Shown here: positions 7,034-17,500 of the stretch, piece by piece | Layout: each line of letters begins with the position of its first letter | Numbering within the stretch: the first letter of the stretch is position 1 | Origin: an uncultured Erythrobacter sp. | GTDB lineage: Bacteria > Pseudomonadota > Alphaproteobacteria > Sphingomonadales > Sphingomonadaceae | Reading direction: 5' to 3' | DNA: 64,000 nucleotides | Assembly (NCBI GenBank): GCA_947495555.1 | Contig: CANLZI010000001.1 | Location: forward strand, 162,861 to 226,860 | Notes under the pieces: generated by a model | Told to the model about the DNA's origin: nothing | Databases searched by the model: none | The model's input: only the letters and a program-made list of their open reading frames with translations | Position numbers and translations under genes: made by a program

Positions 7034-9373
7034 ATGGAATTTTCACCCACCGCGCTTGCCCTGATTGGCCTTGTGCTGGCCGCTTGGACAGTGGCTGCGG
7101 CGTTGATGATGATTCGCGCTACCAGCAGCACCCGCCGGTTTGAAGCGGTGCGCAAATCCACTCGCCGGCTCAATCGCATGTTGGACGAGGCGCCAGCCAT
7201 TCCCTTGCTAGTTCGGGTCGATGGAAAGATCGAGGCGCCCGAGCGTTTGGCAGGTTGGCTGGGGCTTGAAACTCTTCCGCAGTTTCTCAGCGAGTTGGAT
7301 GCAGGCGGCAATGGGGGCCTTAGCACGCAACAGCTCGATCAGCTGACCCAGGCTGTGCGCACTACGCAAAAGACAGCCGCTCCGTTCCAGTTCTCGCTGA
7401 CGCCTACAGGCTCTAGCCGCAGTTTGGCATTGCGCGGAAGCTTGGCGGACCCGCAAGTGTCTCCAGGCGGCGCGGCGCTGGTTTGGGTGTTCGACTTTTC
7501 CGAGAGCGAAGGCGAGCTTTCGCAATTGCGCAAACTGGCCGAAAGCGCCCAGCGCGATTTTGGGGCTCTGGTTGGCCTGATCGAGGCTGCACCGATGCCG
7601 ATGTGGTTCCGCGCGTCGGACATGCGGTTGAAATTGGTCAACAGCGCCTATGTCGATGCGGTGGGCGTTGACGATGCTGAGGAGGTTGTGTCCAAACAGG
7701 TTGAGCTGCTGGAAGCGATTGACGGCGAGACACCAGCAGAAATTGCCCAGAAGGCGGTTGAAGCAGGCCAGGCCATAGAGCGGGTTATACCCGCGACCAT
7801 TCATGGCCAACGCCGGATGTTTAGGGTCAGCGATTTGCCGCTGAGCGGTGAAGGCGTTGCCGGATATGCTGTCGATATCGAGGATATGGAGCAGCAATCG
7901 CGCGATTTCCGTGCCTTCCGCGATGCCCAGCGGGCCATGCTGGATCAACTTTCCATCGGGGTTGCCCAATTTGATGACCGCGAAAATCTGGTCTTCGCCA
8001 ATCGTCCCTTCCAACGCTTGTTCGACCTGTCGACATCAGCGGTGGCCGAGGGCGTCGCGTTTAACCGGTTCTTGAACGATGCGCATGAAAAACGCCGCAC
8101 GCCTGAAGTAAGAGATTTCCCCGCTTGGCGGCGCGAGCATCTCAATTGGTTTGGCGCGCGCGAAGCTCAGGAAGAGGCGTGGCCGCTGTCCGGTGGTACA
8201 CACCTACGGATTGTCGCGCAGCCTATGCCTGATGGGGGCATTGTGCTGATCGCAGAGGATCGCACTGAACAGCTGGCTTTGTCTGCCACGCGCGATACTT
8301 TGCTGCGTACCCGCACCGCAACATTGGACAGCCTGTTCGAAGCGCTGGCGGTGTTCGCGCCGGATGGATCCTTGCAGCAATGGAACCGCAGTTTCGCCGG
8401 CACATGGGGCCTGGATCCAGAACTGCTCGATTCGCATCCCAATGCCGATGATATGCTGGCCGCCATTGCGCCCAATCTGGCCAAGCCAGCGCAGGTAAAG
8501 CGGCTGGGCGAGATTATCCGCACGGCGACGCTGGATCGGAAAGAAAAGGGCGGCCGGATCGATTTGGCCGATGGCCGCACGCTGGAATATGCCGGCGTTC
8601 CGCTGCCCGATGGCAATGGCTTGCTGACGGTGCTGGACATTACCGATTCGCAAAATGCAGAAAATGCTCTGCGCGAACGCAACCAAGCCTTGGAGGAGGC
8701 CGATGCGGTAAAGGCGCGATTCCTGGCCAATATGTCCTATGAATTCCGCACGCCGCTGACATCCATCGGCGGTTTTGCCGAACTGATCCAAAGCGGTGCA
8801 GCAGGTCCCGTGAACGATCAGTTGGCCGATTATGTGGCCGCCATTTTGGATTCTGTGGGGCGTCTGACAGAACAGGTCGAAAACGTGTTGGATCTGTCGC
8901 AAAGCGAAGCGGGTCTGCTGCCGCTGTCAAAAGAACGGTTGGAGTTGCTGCCTTTCGTCACTGATGTTGTCACTCAGCGTGAGGAAGCGATCACCAATGG
9001 CGGGCTGACTTTGGAACTGCGCGGCAATCCGGGTGGCGCGGTCCATGCAGACAAACGCCAGATTGGCCGAGCGATCGGCCTGCTGGTGGACAATGCGATT
9101 GAAGCGACACCCAATGGCGGCAAGATATTGGTCGATGTGGCCAAGACCAAGAGCGGTGCACGCATCATTGTATCGGACAATGGTCGCGGTATGAGCCCAG
9201 AAGAGCTCGCTCAAATTCTGGAAGGTCTGGAGCCTAATTCGGAAGGTAAGCTGGAGCGCAGGCAAGGGCTGGGCATCCCGTTGGCCCGTCAGTTGATCGA
9301 GGACCACGGGGGCAATCTGAAGATCGACAGCGAGAAGGGCGCAGGCACCACCGCGACCATCCGTCTGCCATGA
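7034..9373 (+). CDS. divL: DivL-like PAS-domain histidine kinase homologue with Tyr in the H-box
   Basis: A 779-residue sensor kinase homologue. One membrane helix lies near the N-terminus (about 6-28), followed by several PAS-like segments (about 190-560), a HisKA helix pair and a HATPase domain with DNGRGM and QGLGIPLARQLIEDHGG. The phospho-acceptor position reads MSYEFRTPLTS: Tyr569 replaces the usual His. That substitution, the length and the layout match Caulobacter DivL (769 aa, Tyr550), the essential cell-polarity regulator that tunes CckA and thus CtrA. So it probably acts as a regulator of another kinase rather than by His phosphotransfer. The start at 7034 is tentative, with no strong ribosome site; an in-frame ATG at 6995 is possible. 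It heads a tightly overlapping operon. Confidence 0.85.
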   Translation: MEFSPTALALIGLVLAAWTVAAALMMIRATSSTRRFEAVRKSTRRLNRMLDEAPAIPLLVRVDGKIEAPERLAGWLGLETLPQFLSELDAGGNGGLSTQQLDQLTQAVRTTQKTAAPFQFSLTPTGSSRSLALRGSLADPQVSPGGAALVWVFDFSESEGELSQLRKLAESAQRDFGALVGLIEAAPMPMWFRASDMRLKLVNSAYVDAVGVDDAEEVVSKQVELLEAIDGETPAEIAQKAVEAGQAIERVIPATIHGQRRMFRVSDLPLSGEGVAGYAVDIEDMEQQSRDFRAFRDAQRAMLDQLSIGVAQFDDRENLVFANRPFQRLFDLSTSAVAEGVAFNRFLNDAHEKRRTPEVRDFPAWRREHLNWFGAREAQEEAWPLSGGTHLRIVAQPMPDGGIVLIAEDRTEQLALSATRDTLLRTRTATLDSLFEALAVFAPDGSLQQWNRSFAGTWGLDPELLDSHPNADDMLAAIAPNLAKPAQVKRLGEIIRTATLDRKEKGGRIDLADGRTLEYAGVPLPDGNGLLTVLDITDSQNAENALRERNQALEEADAVKARFLANMSYEFRTPLTSIGGFAELIQSGAAGPVNDQLADYVAAILDSVGRLTEQVENVLDLSQSEAGLLPLSKERLELLPFVTDVVTQREEAITNGGLTLELRGNPGGAVHADKRQIGRAIGLLVDNAIEATPNGGKILVDVAKTKSGARIIVSDNGRGMSPEELAQILEGLEPNSEGKLERRQGLGIPLARQLIEDHGGNLKIDSEKGAGTTATIRLP

Positions 9374-9819
9374 GTCAGCGCGTTGAATTGCCCGATCTGG
9401 CCGCGATGGACAGTTTTGGCGAGCGTATCGCCTGGCAGTTGCGCGCAGGCGATGTGGTGGCACTGAGCGGCGGGCTGGGCGCTGGCAAGACCACGCTGTC
9501 GCGCGCCATATTGCGGTCTCTGGGTCATGAAGGCGATGTTCCTTCACCCACTTTCACAATCATCGAGCACTATGAAGGTCAGCACCTGCGTCTGCCGATT
9601 GTCCATGCCGATTTCTATCGATTGAACAGCCCGGAAGAAGTGTATGAGCTGGGGTTGGATGATTATCGCGAGGGAGCGGCTTTGCTGGCCGAATGGCCTG
9701 AAAGCGCTGGAGGGTTCGCGCATGAGCCGGCCTGTCTTTCCATTGTGTTGGAAGTTGCGGATGAAGGGCGCGTAGCGACTGTTGAAGCGGGCGCAGATTG
9801 GGTAGGGCGTTTGCCATGA
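9370..9819 (+). CDS. tsaE: tRNA threonylcarbamoyladenosine biosynthesis ATPase TsaE
   Basis: TsaE is the small ATPase of the TsaB-TsaD-TsaE complex that makes t6A37 in tRNAs reading ANN codons. The 149-residue chain has the Walker A motif GGLGAGKTT (34-42), SPTFTIIEHYEG, and HADFYRLNSPEEVYELGLDDY followed by LLAEWPE, all typical of the YjeE family. Its ATG overlaps the divL stop by 4 bases (ATGA), so the two are likely translationally coupled. Confidence 0.96.
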   Translation: MSQRVELPDLAAMDSFGERIAWQLRAGDVVALSGGLGAGKTTLSRAILRSLGHEGDVPSPTFTIIEHYEGQHLRLPIVHADFYRLNSPEEVYELGLDDYREGAALLAEWPESAGGFAHEPACLSIVLEVADEGRVATVEAGADWVGRLP

Positions 9820-10802
9820 ATGATCTGCCCGATGGACTGGACGAATTTCTTGGCAAGGCTGGCTGGGGCGATGCTGCAGTGGACCCGATTCCCGGTGACG
9901 CTTCTTTCCGGCGTTACTTCCGTCTGAAGCGGGGCGATGAGCCTGCGATGCTGATGTATGCTCCTCCGCCAGAAGAGGACCCCGCACCTTTCTTGAAAGT
10001 GGGTGCCTACCTTGCCCAAAACGGGATGCGTGCGCCGCAAATCTATGCCGAGGATGCGGCCAAAGGCTGGGTGCTGTTGGAAGATTTCGGCAATGACCGG
10101 ATGCGCGATTGGCTGGACGACAATCCGGATGGGGAAACGTCCGCCTATACTGGTGCGATTGATGCGCTGGTCGAGCTTGCAGACAAGCCAGCCGGACCCT
10201 TTGAGCCCTATGATTTGGCAACGTATCAACGCGAGGCGGCTCTGCTGACGCAGTGGTATTGCCCGGCGATGGAATTACCAGTGGATGAGCCATCCTATGC
10301 CTCGGCCTGGGATGAAGCGCTTGCCCCCTTGCTTGAACGGCAGAATCCCGGGGTCAGCGTGCTTCGCGACTACCATGCCGAAAACATCATGTTGCTGGGT
10401 GATCCGCGCGAAGGAGCAGCGCAAGGTCTGATTGATTTTCAAGACGCGTTGGTGGGCCATCCGGCCTATGATTTGGTCAGCCTTCTGCAGGATGCAAGGC
10501 GCGATGTTTCGCTCGAATTGGAACGGGCCATGCTGCAACGGTATTGCGCGGCGACGGGAGCCGGGGACGAATTTTTGGCCGACTATGCCCGATTGGGCGC
10601 ACAGCGTAATGCCAAGATCGTGGGGATTTTCACGCGTCTGTACAAGCGCGATGGCAAGCCGCGTTATCTGGAATTGATACCCCGCGTTTGGAAGGCGATG
10701 GAGCGCGATTTGCGGCATCCTGCATTGGCCCCCGTTGCGCAATGGTTCGATGCCAATATTCCCGCTAACCTGCGCGCAGCCAATGGCGGAAAAATCGCAT
10801 GA
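9816..10802 (+). CDS. amgK: N-acetylmuramate/N-acetylglucosamine anomeric kinase
   Basis: AmgK phosphorylates the anomeric carbon of MurNAc (and GlcNAc) recovered from cell-wall turnover. It feeds the shortcut to UDP-MurNAc that bypasses the fosfomycin target MurA. This 328-residue protein has the aminoglycoside-phosphotransferase fold: a PGDASFRRYFRL glycine-rich entry, VLRDYHAENIML with the catalytic Asp185 and Asn190, and LIDFQDALVGHPAYDLVSLLQDAR as the metal-binding DFQ segment. It overlaps tsaE by 4 bases (ATGA) and is followed, also with a 4-base overlap, by murU, its pathway partner. That pairing makes the assignment firm. Confidence 0.92.
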   Translation: MNDLPDGLDEFLGKAGWGDAAVDPIPGDASFRRYFRLKRGDEPAMLMYAPPPEEDPAPFLKVGAYLAQNGMRAPQIYAEDAAKGWVLLEDFGNDRMRDWLDDNPDGETSAYTGAIDALVELADKPAGPFEPYDLATYQREAALLTQWYCPAMELPVDEPSYASAWDEALAPLLERQNPGVSVLRDYHAENIMLLGDPREGAAQGLIDFQDALVGHPAYDLVSLLQDARRDVSLELERAMLQRYCAATGAGDEFLADYARLGAQRNAKIVGIFTRLYKRDGKPRYLELIPRVWKAMERDLRHPALAPVAQWFDANIPANLRAANGGKIA

Positions 10803-11515
10803 GCAAATTGGCATCTGACTGCGCCATGGTGATGGCAGCGGGATTGGGCAAGCGCATGCGCCCCCTCACAGCCAGCCAGCCCAAGCCGCTGGTGCGCGTT
10901 GCCGGAAAACCATTGATCGATCATGCGATGGACCGGCTTGCAGATGCCGGTGTTGGCCGCGTTGTGGTCAATGTGCATTATCTGGCCGACGCGCTGGAGG
11001 CGCATCTTGCAGAGCGAAGTCTGCCAGCCGTGACAATCTCTGACGAGCGGGACCAATTACTGGAAACCGGCGGCGGCATGATCAAGGCGCAATCCCATCT
11101 GCCTGATCCGTTTTTCTGCCTGAATGCTGACAATATCTGGCTGGATGGCCCTCGCTCGGCCTTTCATGACCTCTCGCTGCGGTGGAATCCGGACGAGATG
11201 GATGCACTGTTGTTGGTGGTGCCGCATTCGCGCGCCATCAATTTCAACGGGCAAGGTGATTTCCATATGGATGCACTGGGTCGGCTAACGCGCAGGATCA
11301 CGGGGCGGGTTGCTCCGTTTATTTACACGGGTATCCAATTGGTGTCGCACCGCTTGTTGCGCGATGCACCAGAGGGAAAATTCTCCACCAACATATTGTG
11401 GAGCCGCGCGATTGAGGAAGGGCGCTTGTTCGGTGCATCTTTTACCGGACAATGGTTTGAAGTGGGCACGCCCGATGCCATCGCACCCACCCAGCAGGCG
11501 TTGCAACGTGGTTGA
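10799..11515 (+). CDS. murU: N-acetylmuramate-1-phosphate uridylyltransferase
   Basis: MurU converts MurNAc-1-phosphate plus UTP into UDP-MurNAc, completing the AmgK recycling route. The 238-residue chain is a sugar-nucleotidyltransferase: the signature MAAGLGKRMRPLTASQPKPLV near the N-terminus, then LETGGGMIKA, FFCLNADNIW with the metal-binding Asp, and FIYTGIQLVS. It is shorter than hexapeptide-carrying relatives such as GlmU, as expected for MurU. The start overlaps the amgK stop by 4 bases. Confidence 0.92.
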   Translation: MSKLASDCAMVMAAGLGKRMRPLTASQPKPLVRVAGKPLIDHAMDRLADAGVGRVVVNVHYLADALEAHLAERSLPAVTISDERDQLLETGGGMIKAQSHLPDPFFCLNADNIWLDGPRSAFHDLSLRWNPDEMDALLLVVPHSRAINFNGQGDFHMDALGRLTRRITGRVAPFIYTGIQLVSHRLLRDAPEGKFSTNILWSRAIEEGRLFGASFTGQWFEVGTPDAIAPTQQALQRG

Positions 11516-11520
11516 TCGGA

Positions 11521-14500
11521 GTGAGTGATACGGCCGCCGAGCGCTTAGGCCCCAAGGTCTATTCCATTGCGGCGCATCGCGGCTTTGCCGATGCCTTGGT
11601 CGCCGGTTTGGTCCCACGATATTTTGACGAGGATTTTGGCCTGTCGCGGCTGACCTTGCTGGTACCCAGCAGCCGCGCAGCGCGCACGATCAGCGAAGCC
11701 TTCATCCGCCATTTCGGCGAAACCGGCCGGGCCGGATTGTTGATGCCGCGCATGGCGATGGTGGGTGATCTCGACCTGGACGAAACGCTCGGATCGCTGA
11801 TGGACCCGATGGGCGCGAGCGATATTCCGAGCGCGATTGAACCCATGCAGCGCTGGTTGGAGCTGGCTGATGTGTTGGGCGAGGCTTTGGGTGAAGATGC
11901 GCCCTCGGGTGCAAGCTTACTGAAATTGGCCAAAGAAACTGCGGCGGTGATGGATCGCTTGTTGGTTGAGGAAGTGACCCCCGATCAATTGCTGGATGAT
12001 GCGGTGTTGGGCGCGTTTCAAAATCTGTCAGAGCATTGGCAATTGAGCACGCGGCAGTTCGCCATATGCCAGCTGTATTGGCGCAAAAGACTGGCCGACA
12101 AAGGGCAGGTAGATGCTGCCACACGGCGAAATCTGCTGTTTGATCGCGCAGCCAGTCACTGGCGCGATAATCCGCCCAAAACACCCATCGTGGCCGCCGG
12201 AGTGACCAGTGCAGCCCCGGCCTTGGCGCGCCTGTTGCGCAGCGTTGCTGATCTGCCCAATGGGGCGGTGATCGTGCCCGATTTGGACCTGTCGATGGAT
12301 CAAGCGACATGGGACGAGCTGGGCCGGGCGGGGCGCTCTGATGAGGCTGGCGGCACAATATTTGGCAGCGATGACGCGGTTACCCACCCGCAATATCACC
12401 TCAAGCTGTTGCTCAACCGGATGGGCGTAGCGCGCGAGGAAGTGCGCCAGTGGCACCGAAAGGGGCTGGGGGCCGCACCGCCTGAACGCACTCATGCCAT
12501 TTCTTCGCTGTTTTTGCCGCCAGAAGCGAGCAAGGCATGGGTCGATTTGCCCGCAGATAAGCGCCGCCTATCGGGCATCCGACTGATTGAAAGCGCCACG
12601 ATTGAGGAAGAGGCGCAATGCGTTGCTTTGCTCGTCCGGCAGGCGCTTGAGGAGCAGGAAAAGCGCGTGTCGGTGATCACGCCGGATCGCAGCCTAGCAC
12701 GGCGCGTGGTGCAGCATTTACAGCGCTGGAATATTGCGGCTGATGACAGTGCCGGCCAACCGCTCAATCTTACTCCGGCAGGACGCATGCTGCTGCAATT
12801 GGCGCAGTTGCTGGCCGATGGTTTTGCTCCTGTCGAACTGATTTCGGCTTTGGCGCACCCCTTTATCCATCGCGAGGGCAATCGCGGCGTATGGCTGACC
12901 AATCTGCGCAAATTTGAACACGCCTTGCGCGGCCCTCGACCGGCTGAAGGGCCAGAGCCGTTGCGGGCCGTCGCTCAAAAGGCCGGGGTAGAGGAATGGT
13001 GGGACAACACAGCTGAGCTGTTGTCCGTTTTGACAGAGGGTGATCTGGCGCAGCCTATCACACTTGCTGATGGCGTGGATCGATTGTCCAAATGTGCCGA
13101 GGCGCTGGCTGGCGAAAGTCTGTGGGGGAATGAAGACGGGCGGGCGCTGTCTCGTTTTGTGGAGGATTTGCGGCGCACGGCTGCGACGACCGGCACCATG
13201 ATTGATGCTCGCGATCTGCACAGCGCGTTAAGCGATGCAATGGCCGATATTGCAGTGCGGCCGCCCTATGGCGGGCATCCTCGTGTGGCGATCTATGGCT
13301 TGCTGGAATCGCGCATGACTCGCGCTGATCTGGTAATCTGTGCGGGACTAAACGAGGGGAGTTGGCCCAATATTCCGGGTAGTGCTCCGCTTCTGCCTCC
13401 CGCAATTCTGCGCACCTTGGGTATACCGGGAGCAGAATTCCGCATCGGCCTGTCAGCGCATGATTTGGCCGGTGCGTTAGGCGCCCCGCAAGTTGTGCTG
13501 ACCCGCGCTGCTCGCGATATGGAGGGGCCGGCTATCCCTTCGCGTTTCCTTTTGCGGGTGAAGGCAATTTTGAGCGAGCAGGCGGATGATTACCGCGAGT
13601 TGGACATCCCGCGCATTGCTCAACGGCTGGACCGCGTGGCGGAACGCGCTCCGATGTATGAACGTCCCGAGCCCAACCCAACGGCAAAGCTACGCGACGT
13701 ACCGATCAAAGTGACCGGGCTCGACCGATTGCTGGGCGATCCCTACCAGTTTTACGCTGGCGAAATACTCAAGCTGAGCAGTCCCGATCCGTTGGATGCA
13801 GAGCCAATTCCGGCTTGGCAAGGGATCCTTGCGCATAGAATTTTGCAGCGCTGGCATGAGGCCCTCACCAGCGATCCCGATGCGCAGATTGATGCCATTG
13901 CGGACCAGGTTTTGCGGGAAAACAATGTCCATCCGATCGTCTGGGGCCTGTGGCGACCGCGCTTGCTGGCCGCATTAGAATGGGTGACTGAGCAGATCGC
14001 CTCCGAGCCTGATCGCAAAGTGCTGAAGGTTGAGGCAGATGGGTCGATGGAGGTCAGCGGAGTGAGGGTCTATGGCCGTGCGGACCGGATCGACCGTTTG
14101 CCCGATGGCACATTGGCTATCGTGGATTACAAGACCGGAACGCCGCCATCTGCAGCGCGGGTTGAGGCAGGCTATGCCCTGCAATTGGGTATCTTGGGCC
14201 TGATCGCGGCCAAAGGCGACTTCGACGGTTTGACGGGCACCGCTTCGGGATTTGAATATTGGTCGCTGGCCAGAGCAAAAGATCGCAGCTTTGGGTTTGT
14301 CGATGTTCCGATGAAGGTCGGCAAGAAGACCAAGGGCCTGTCGCCCGACGAATTTCTGCCGCGACACGAACAATTCCTCAATGATGCGATCACCCGCTTT
14401 ATCAAGGGCACCGATCCGTTCACGGCAAAGCTCAATCCGGATTACCCCGGCTATTCCGATTACGATCAACTGATGCGGTTGGAAGAATGGCAAATCCGGC

Positions 14501-14544
14501 TGGCCGATGTAGATGCGGAAGAAGATGCGGAGGCGGCGAAATGA
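11521..14544 (+). CDS. addB: Double-strand break repair protein AddB
   Basis: AddB pairs with AddA to resect DNA double-strand ends for RecA, replacing RecBCD in alphaproteobacteria. About 1,007 residues. The N-terminal half is helicase-like but degenerate: where a Walker A would sit the sequence is IAAHRGFADALVAGL, with no GKT. The C-terminus has the RecB-type nuclease motif DRIDRLPDGTLAIVDYKTG followed by YALQLGI, so nuclease activity is likely kept. The start is either TTG at 11512 (overlapping murU) or GTG at 11521; I prefer the GTG because family N-termini begin close to the PKVYSIAAHRGF segment. It overlaps addA by 4 bases. Confidence 0.93.
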   Translation: MSDTAAERLGPKVYSIAAHRGFADALVAGLVPRYFDEDFGLSRLTLLVPSSRAARTISEAFIRHFGETGRAGLLMPRMAMVGDLDLDETLGSLMDPMGASDIPSAIEPMQRWLELADVLGEALGEDAPSGASLLKLAKETAAVMDRLLVEEVTPDQLLDDAVLGAFQNLSEHWQLSTRQFAICQLYWRKRLADKGQVDAATRRNLLFDRAASHWRDNPPKTPIVAAGVTSAAPALARLLRSVADLPNGAVIVPDLDLSMDQATWDELGRAGRSDEAGGTIFGSDDAVTHPQYHLKLLLNRMGVAREEVRQWHRKGLGAAPPERTHAISSLFLPPEASKAWVDLPADKRRLSGIRLIESATIEEEAQCVALLVRQALEEQEKRVSVITPDRSLARRVVQHLQRWNIAADDSAGQPLNLTPAGRMLLQLAQLLADGFAPVELISALAHPFIHREGNRGVWLTNLRKFEHALRGPRPAEGPEPLRAVAQKAGVEEWWDNTAELLSVLTEGDLAQPITLADGVDRLSKCAEALAGESLWGNEDGRALSRFVEDLRRTAATTGTMIDARDLHSALSDAMADIAVRPPYGGHPRVAIYGLLESRMTRADLVICAGLNEGSWPNIPGSAPLLPPAILRTLGIPGAEFRIGLSAHDLAGALGAPQVVLTRAARDMEGPAIPSRFLLRVKAILSEQADDYRELDIPRIAQRLDRVAERAPMYERPEPNPTAKLRDVPIKVTGLDRLLGDPYQFYAGEILKLSSPDPLDAEPIPAWQGILAHRILQRWHEALTSDPDAQIDAIADQVLRENNVHPIVWGLWRPRLLAALEWVTEQIASEPDRKVLKVEADGSMEVSGVRVYGRADRIDRLPDGTLAIVDYKTGTPPSAARVEAGYALQLGILGLIAAKGDFDGLTGTASGFEYWSLARAKDRSFGFVDVPMKVGKKTKGLSPDEFLPRHEQFLNDAITRFIKGTDPFTAKLNPDYPGYSDYDQLMRLEEWQIRLADVDAEEDAEAAK

Positions 14545-17500
14545 GCGGCGCTGTGTTCCTGCTCATCGGCAATCAAAAGTCTGCGGTCGATCCGGCAGAG
14601 AGCGTTTGGTTGTCGGCTTCTGCCGGGACCGGCAAGACGCAGGTTCTGTCCGCGCGCGTGCTGCGTCTGCTGCTTCAGCCCAATACCGACCCATCGCAAA
14701 TTCTGTGCCTGACCTTCACCAAAGCGGGTGCGGCCGAAATGGCGGTCCGGATCAACGATGTGCTGGCGCGTTGGGTGAGGCTAGACGGGCCAAAACTGGC
14801 CAAGGAATTGGGCCATATTGGCGCGGATATCGGGCCAGAGACGCAGGCGCGGGCTCGAACCCTGTTTGCCAGCGTGCTGGATTGTCCCGGCGGCGGCTTG
14901 CGGATCGATACGATCCACGCATTTTCGCAATGGTTGTTGGGCAATTTCCCCAATGAAGCAGGATTGATACCCGGTGCGCGACCAATGGAGGATCGCGAAC
15001 GAGGTCTGCTGTTCAATCAGGTTCTGTCCGACCTGCTACAACAGGCGGAGCGCGAGGGAAATCAGCGACTGCTGGATGCAGTGGCTGAGTTTTCTCGTCG
15101 GAAAGATCCCGACAGCCTGCAAGCATGGCTGATGCGCTGCGCCAGTCTACGCGATCTGTGGTTTGGCCCCACCGCGTGGCAGGTGCCGATGCTGCCGCAA
15201 GTCTTGCAATTGCTGGGCCTGCCCAGCGACGCGGGTGAGGAGTGGGTGAACGATGTTTTGTCACCGGAAGTCTTTCCCGATGCTCAATTTCAGGCGATGT
15301 TGCCGATCTTGCGCGGCTGGGACACGAAAAGTGGTCGCGCCTCGGTGGAATTCATCGATCCTTGGCTGAAGATGGATGCGGACGAGCGCGCGGCTGCTTT
15401 GCCCGCCATCTTTGACTCCATCCTGATCAAGAACGGCAGTCCTCGTAAAATGGCAAAGCCGAATCAGGCCGATCCCATGTTCGCAGATCGCCAGCAGGAA
15501 ATTGCCGATGCTGTCGCCTTGCATTCAGAGCGTCGCGCCTTGTTGGAGCTGGCGCAATTCCTGGCGCCGTCGTTGGAATTGGGCAAAGCCTTTGCCCATC
15601 GCTGGGACGAAGCCAAACAGCGCGAAGGTCTGTTGGACTTTGACGATCTGATCCAGCGGGCCGCAGATTTGCTGTCCAAACAGGTTTCGGCAGACTGGAT
15701 CCGGTTCAAGCTGGACCGCCAGTTTGATCACATTCTGGTGGACGAGGCGCAGGATACCAACGCCCCGCAATGGGCGATCATTGATGCATTGACTGACGAT
15801 TTCTTTGCAGGCGAGGGGGCTCGCGGGGACCGGTTGCGGACCATTTTCACCGTCGGCGATTACAAGCAGGCGATCTTTGGTTTCCAAGGCACCAGTCCTG
15901 AAAACTTCCGCAAGGCGAAAGAGCGCGTTGCCGCCGCCATGCGCGCGGTCAGCCACAATGCAGAGAGCATTCGTAGGCCCAATGCACCCAAGGAATTGCA
16001 AGACCTGACGCTGGGGCGCTCTTTCCGCACCTCCATGCCCGTGCTCACCTTCGTCAATCGCGCGATTGAGGAATTGGGTTGGGAGTCTTTGGGACTGGAG
16101 CGGGCACCCGAGGACCATGTTGGCGAAGCTGGCCCAGGTCTTGTCACCCTGTGGAATCCGGTGCGCGGCGAAGATGCGATTGGCGACAATCCCGACGGTG
16201 ATGAAGACAATTGGCTCGCCAAGCATGATCGGTTGATGGCGGAAAAGATCGCCCGGCAAGTTAAGGCTTGGCTGGAGGACGAGCCCTTTATCCTGTCCAA
16301 GGGCGGCAAGAAGAGGCGCGCTACGGCGGGCGATGTGATGATCCTGGTGCGTAGTCGCAAAGATCTGGCCGCGCTGATCGTTGCGCGCCTGCATGCCAAG
16401 AATGTGCCGGTTGCTGGCGTGGATCGGCTGCGGCTGGGTGCGCCCTTGGCGGTCAAGGATTTGATGGCGGCTCTGCGCTTTGCAGCCCAACCACTGGATG
16501 ATCTCAATCTGGCAAATTTGCTTTCGTCCCCTCTGCTGGGATGGAACCAGGACGATATTTTGAGCCATGTCCCGCGCGACAAAGGCCAAAGCCTGTGGGA
16601 CCATCTTCGCAAGCTGGATCATTCCACCGCGGCTCAAGCAGCGGCGCAATTGCGTGAATTGCTAGCCCGGGCAGACTTTGAAACGCCGCAGGCCATGCTC
16701 AATTGGATGTTGGTTGGCCCATGGCAGGGCAGAGCCAAACTGATCGCTCGGCTGGGGCAAGAGGCGAATGACCCCATCGATGAATTGCTCAACGCGGCCT
16801 TTGCCTATGAAACCGGCAACACGCCCAGCCTGACCAGCTTCATCCGCTGGTTTGACGCGGGCGAGGCCGAGCTAAAACGCGACGCGGGTGAGGCATCCGA
16901 TTTGGTCAGAGTGATGACCGTCCACGGGTCAAAGGGGTTGGAAGCGCCGCTTGTGATCCTGGCCGATGCGACCGGCAAGCCGGGCAATGTGCGCGATTTG
17001 GCTCTGCCCGAGGAAGTTGCGGGCGGAAAAGATGATGAGGCGCGCAATGTTCCGGTTCCACCGACCGCTGCTGACGATCGCAAGGGGCGGTTGGAAGAGG
17101 CCTATGATGCGGCAAAAGCGGTGGAATTGCAGGAGCATTGGCGGCTGCTGTATGTGGCCATGACCCGCGCGCAAGAGGCACTGTTTATTGGAGGATCTTT
17201 GTCCAAACAGGCCAAAGCTCCGCATGATGACAGCTGGTATGCCAGGTTGCTGCCCTTGTTTGATGCGGACAGCGGGTTGGATGACCCTATCTTCGGCGGT
17301 CGGTTTGAAACGGGCGAGCGGGCGCAATTGGACGGTGTGGAACCGAGTGCCGCCTCCAGTATTGCACCAATGACGCTGCCATCATGGGCCAAAACGCCCA
17401 TCGGCCCCGAGCCGCGCCCACCGCGCCCCTTGGCTCCATCGTCTGCGGGCGACGATCACAGCGTCGATCCACCCTTGCCAGCCGAGAATGTCCGCATTGC

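Noticed and set aside
15525..16649. A 374-codon open frame antisense inside addA
   Set aside because: addA on the other strand has every helicase motif. The antisense frame is open because of the codon bias of a GC-rich gene and shows no family-like sequence.
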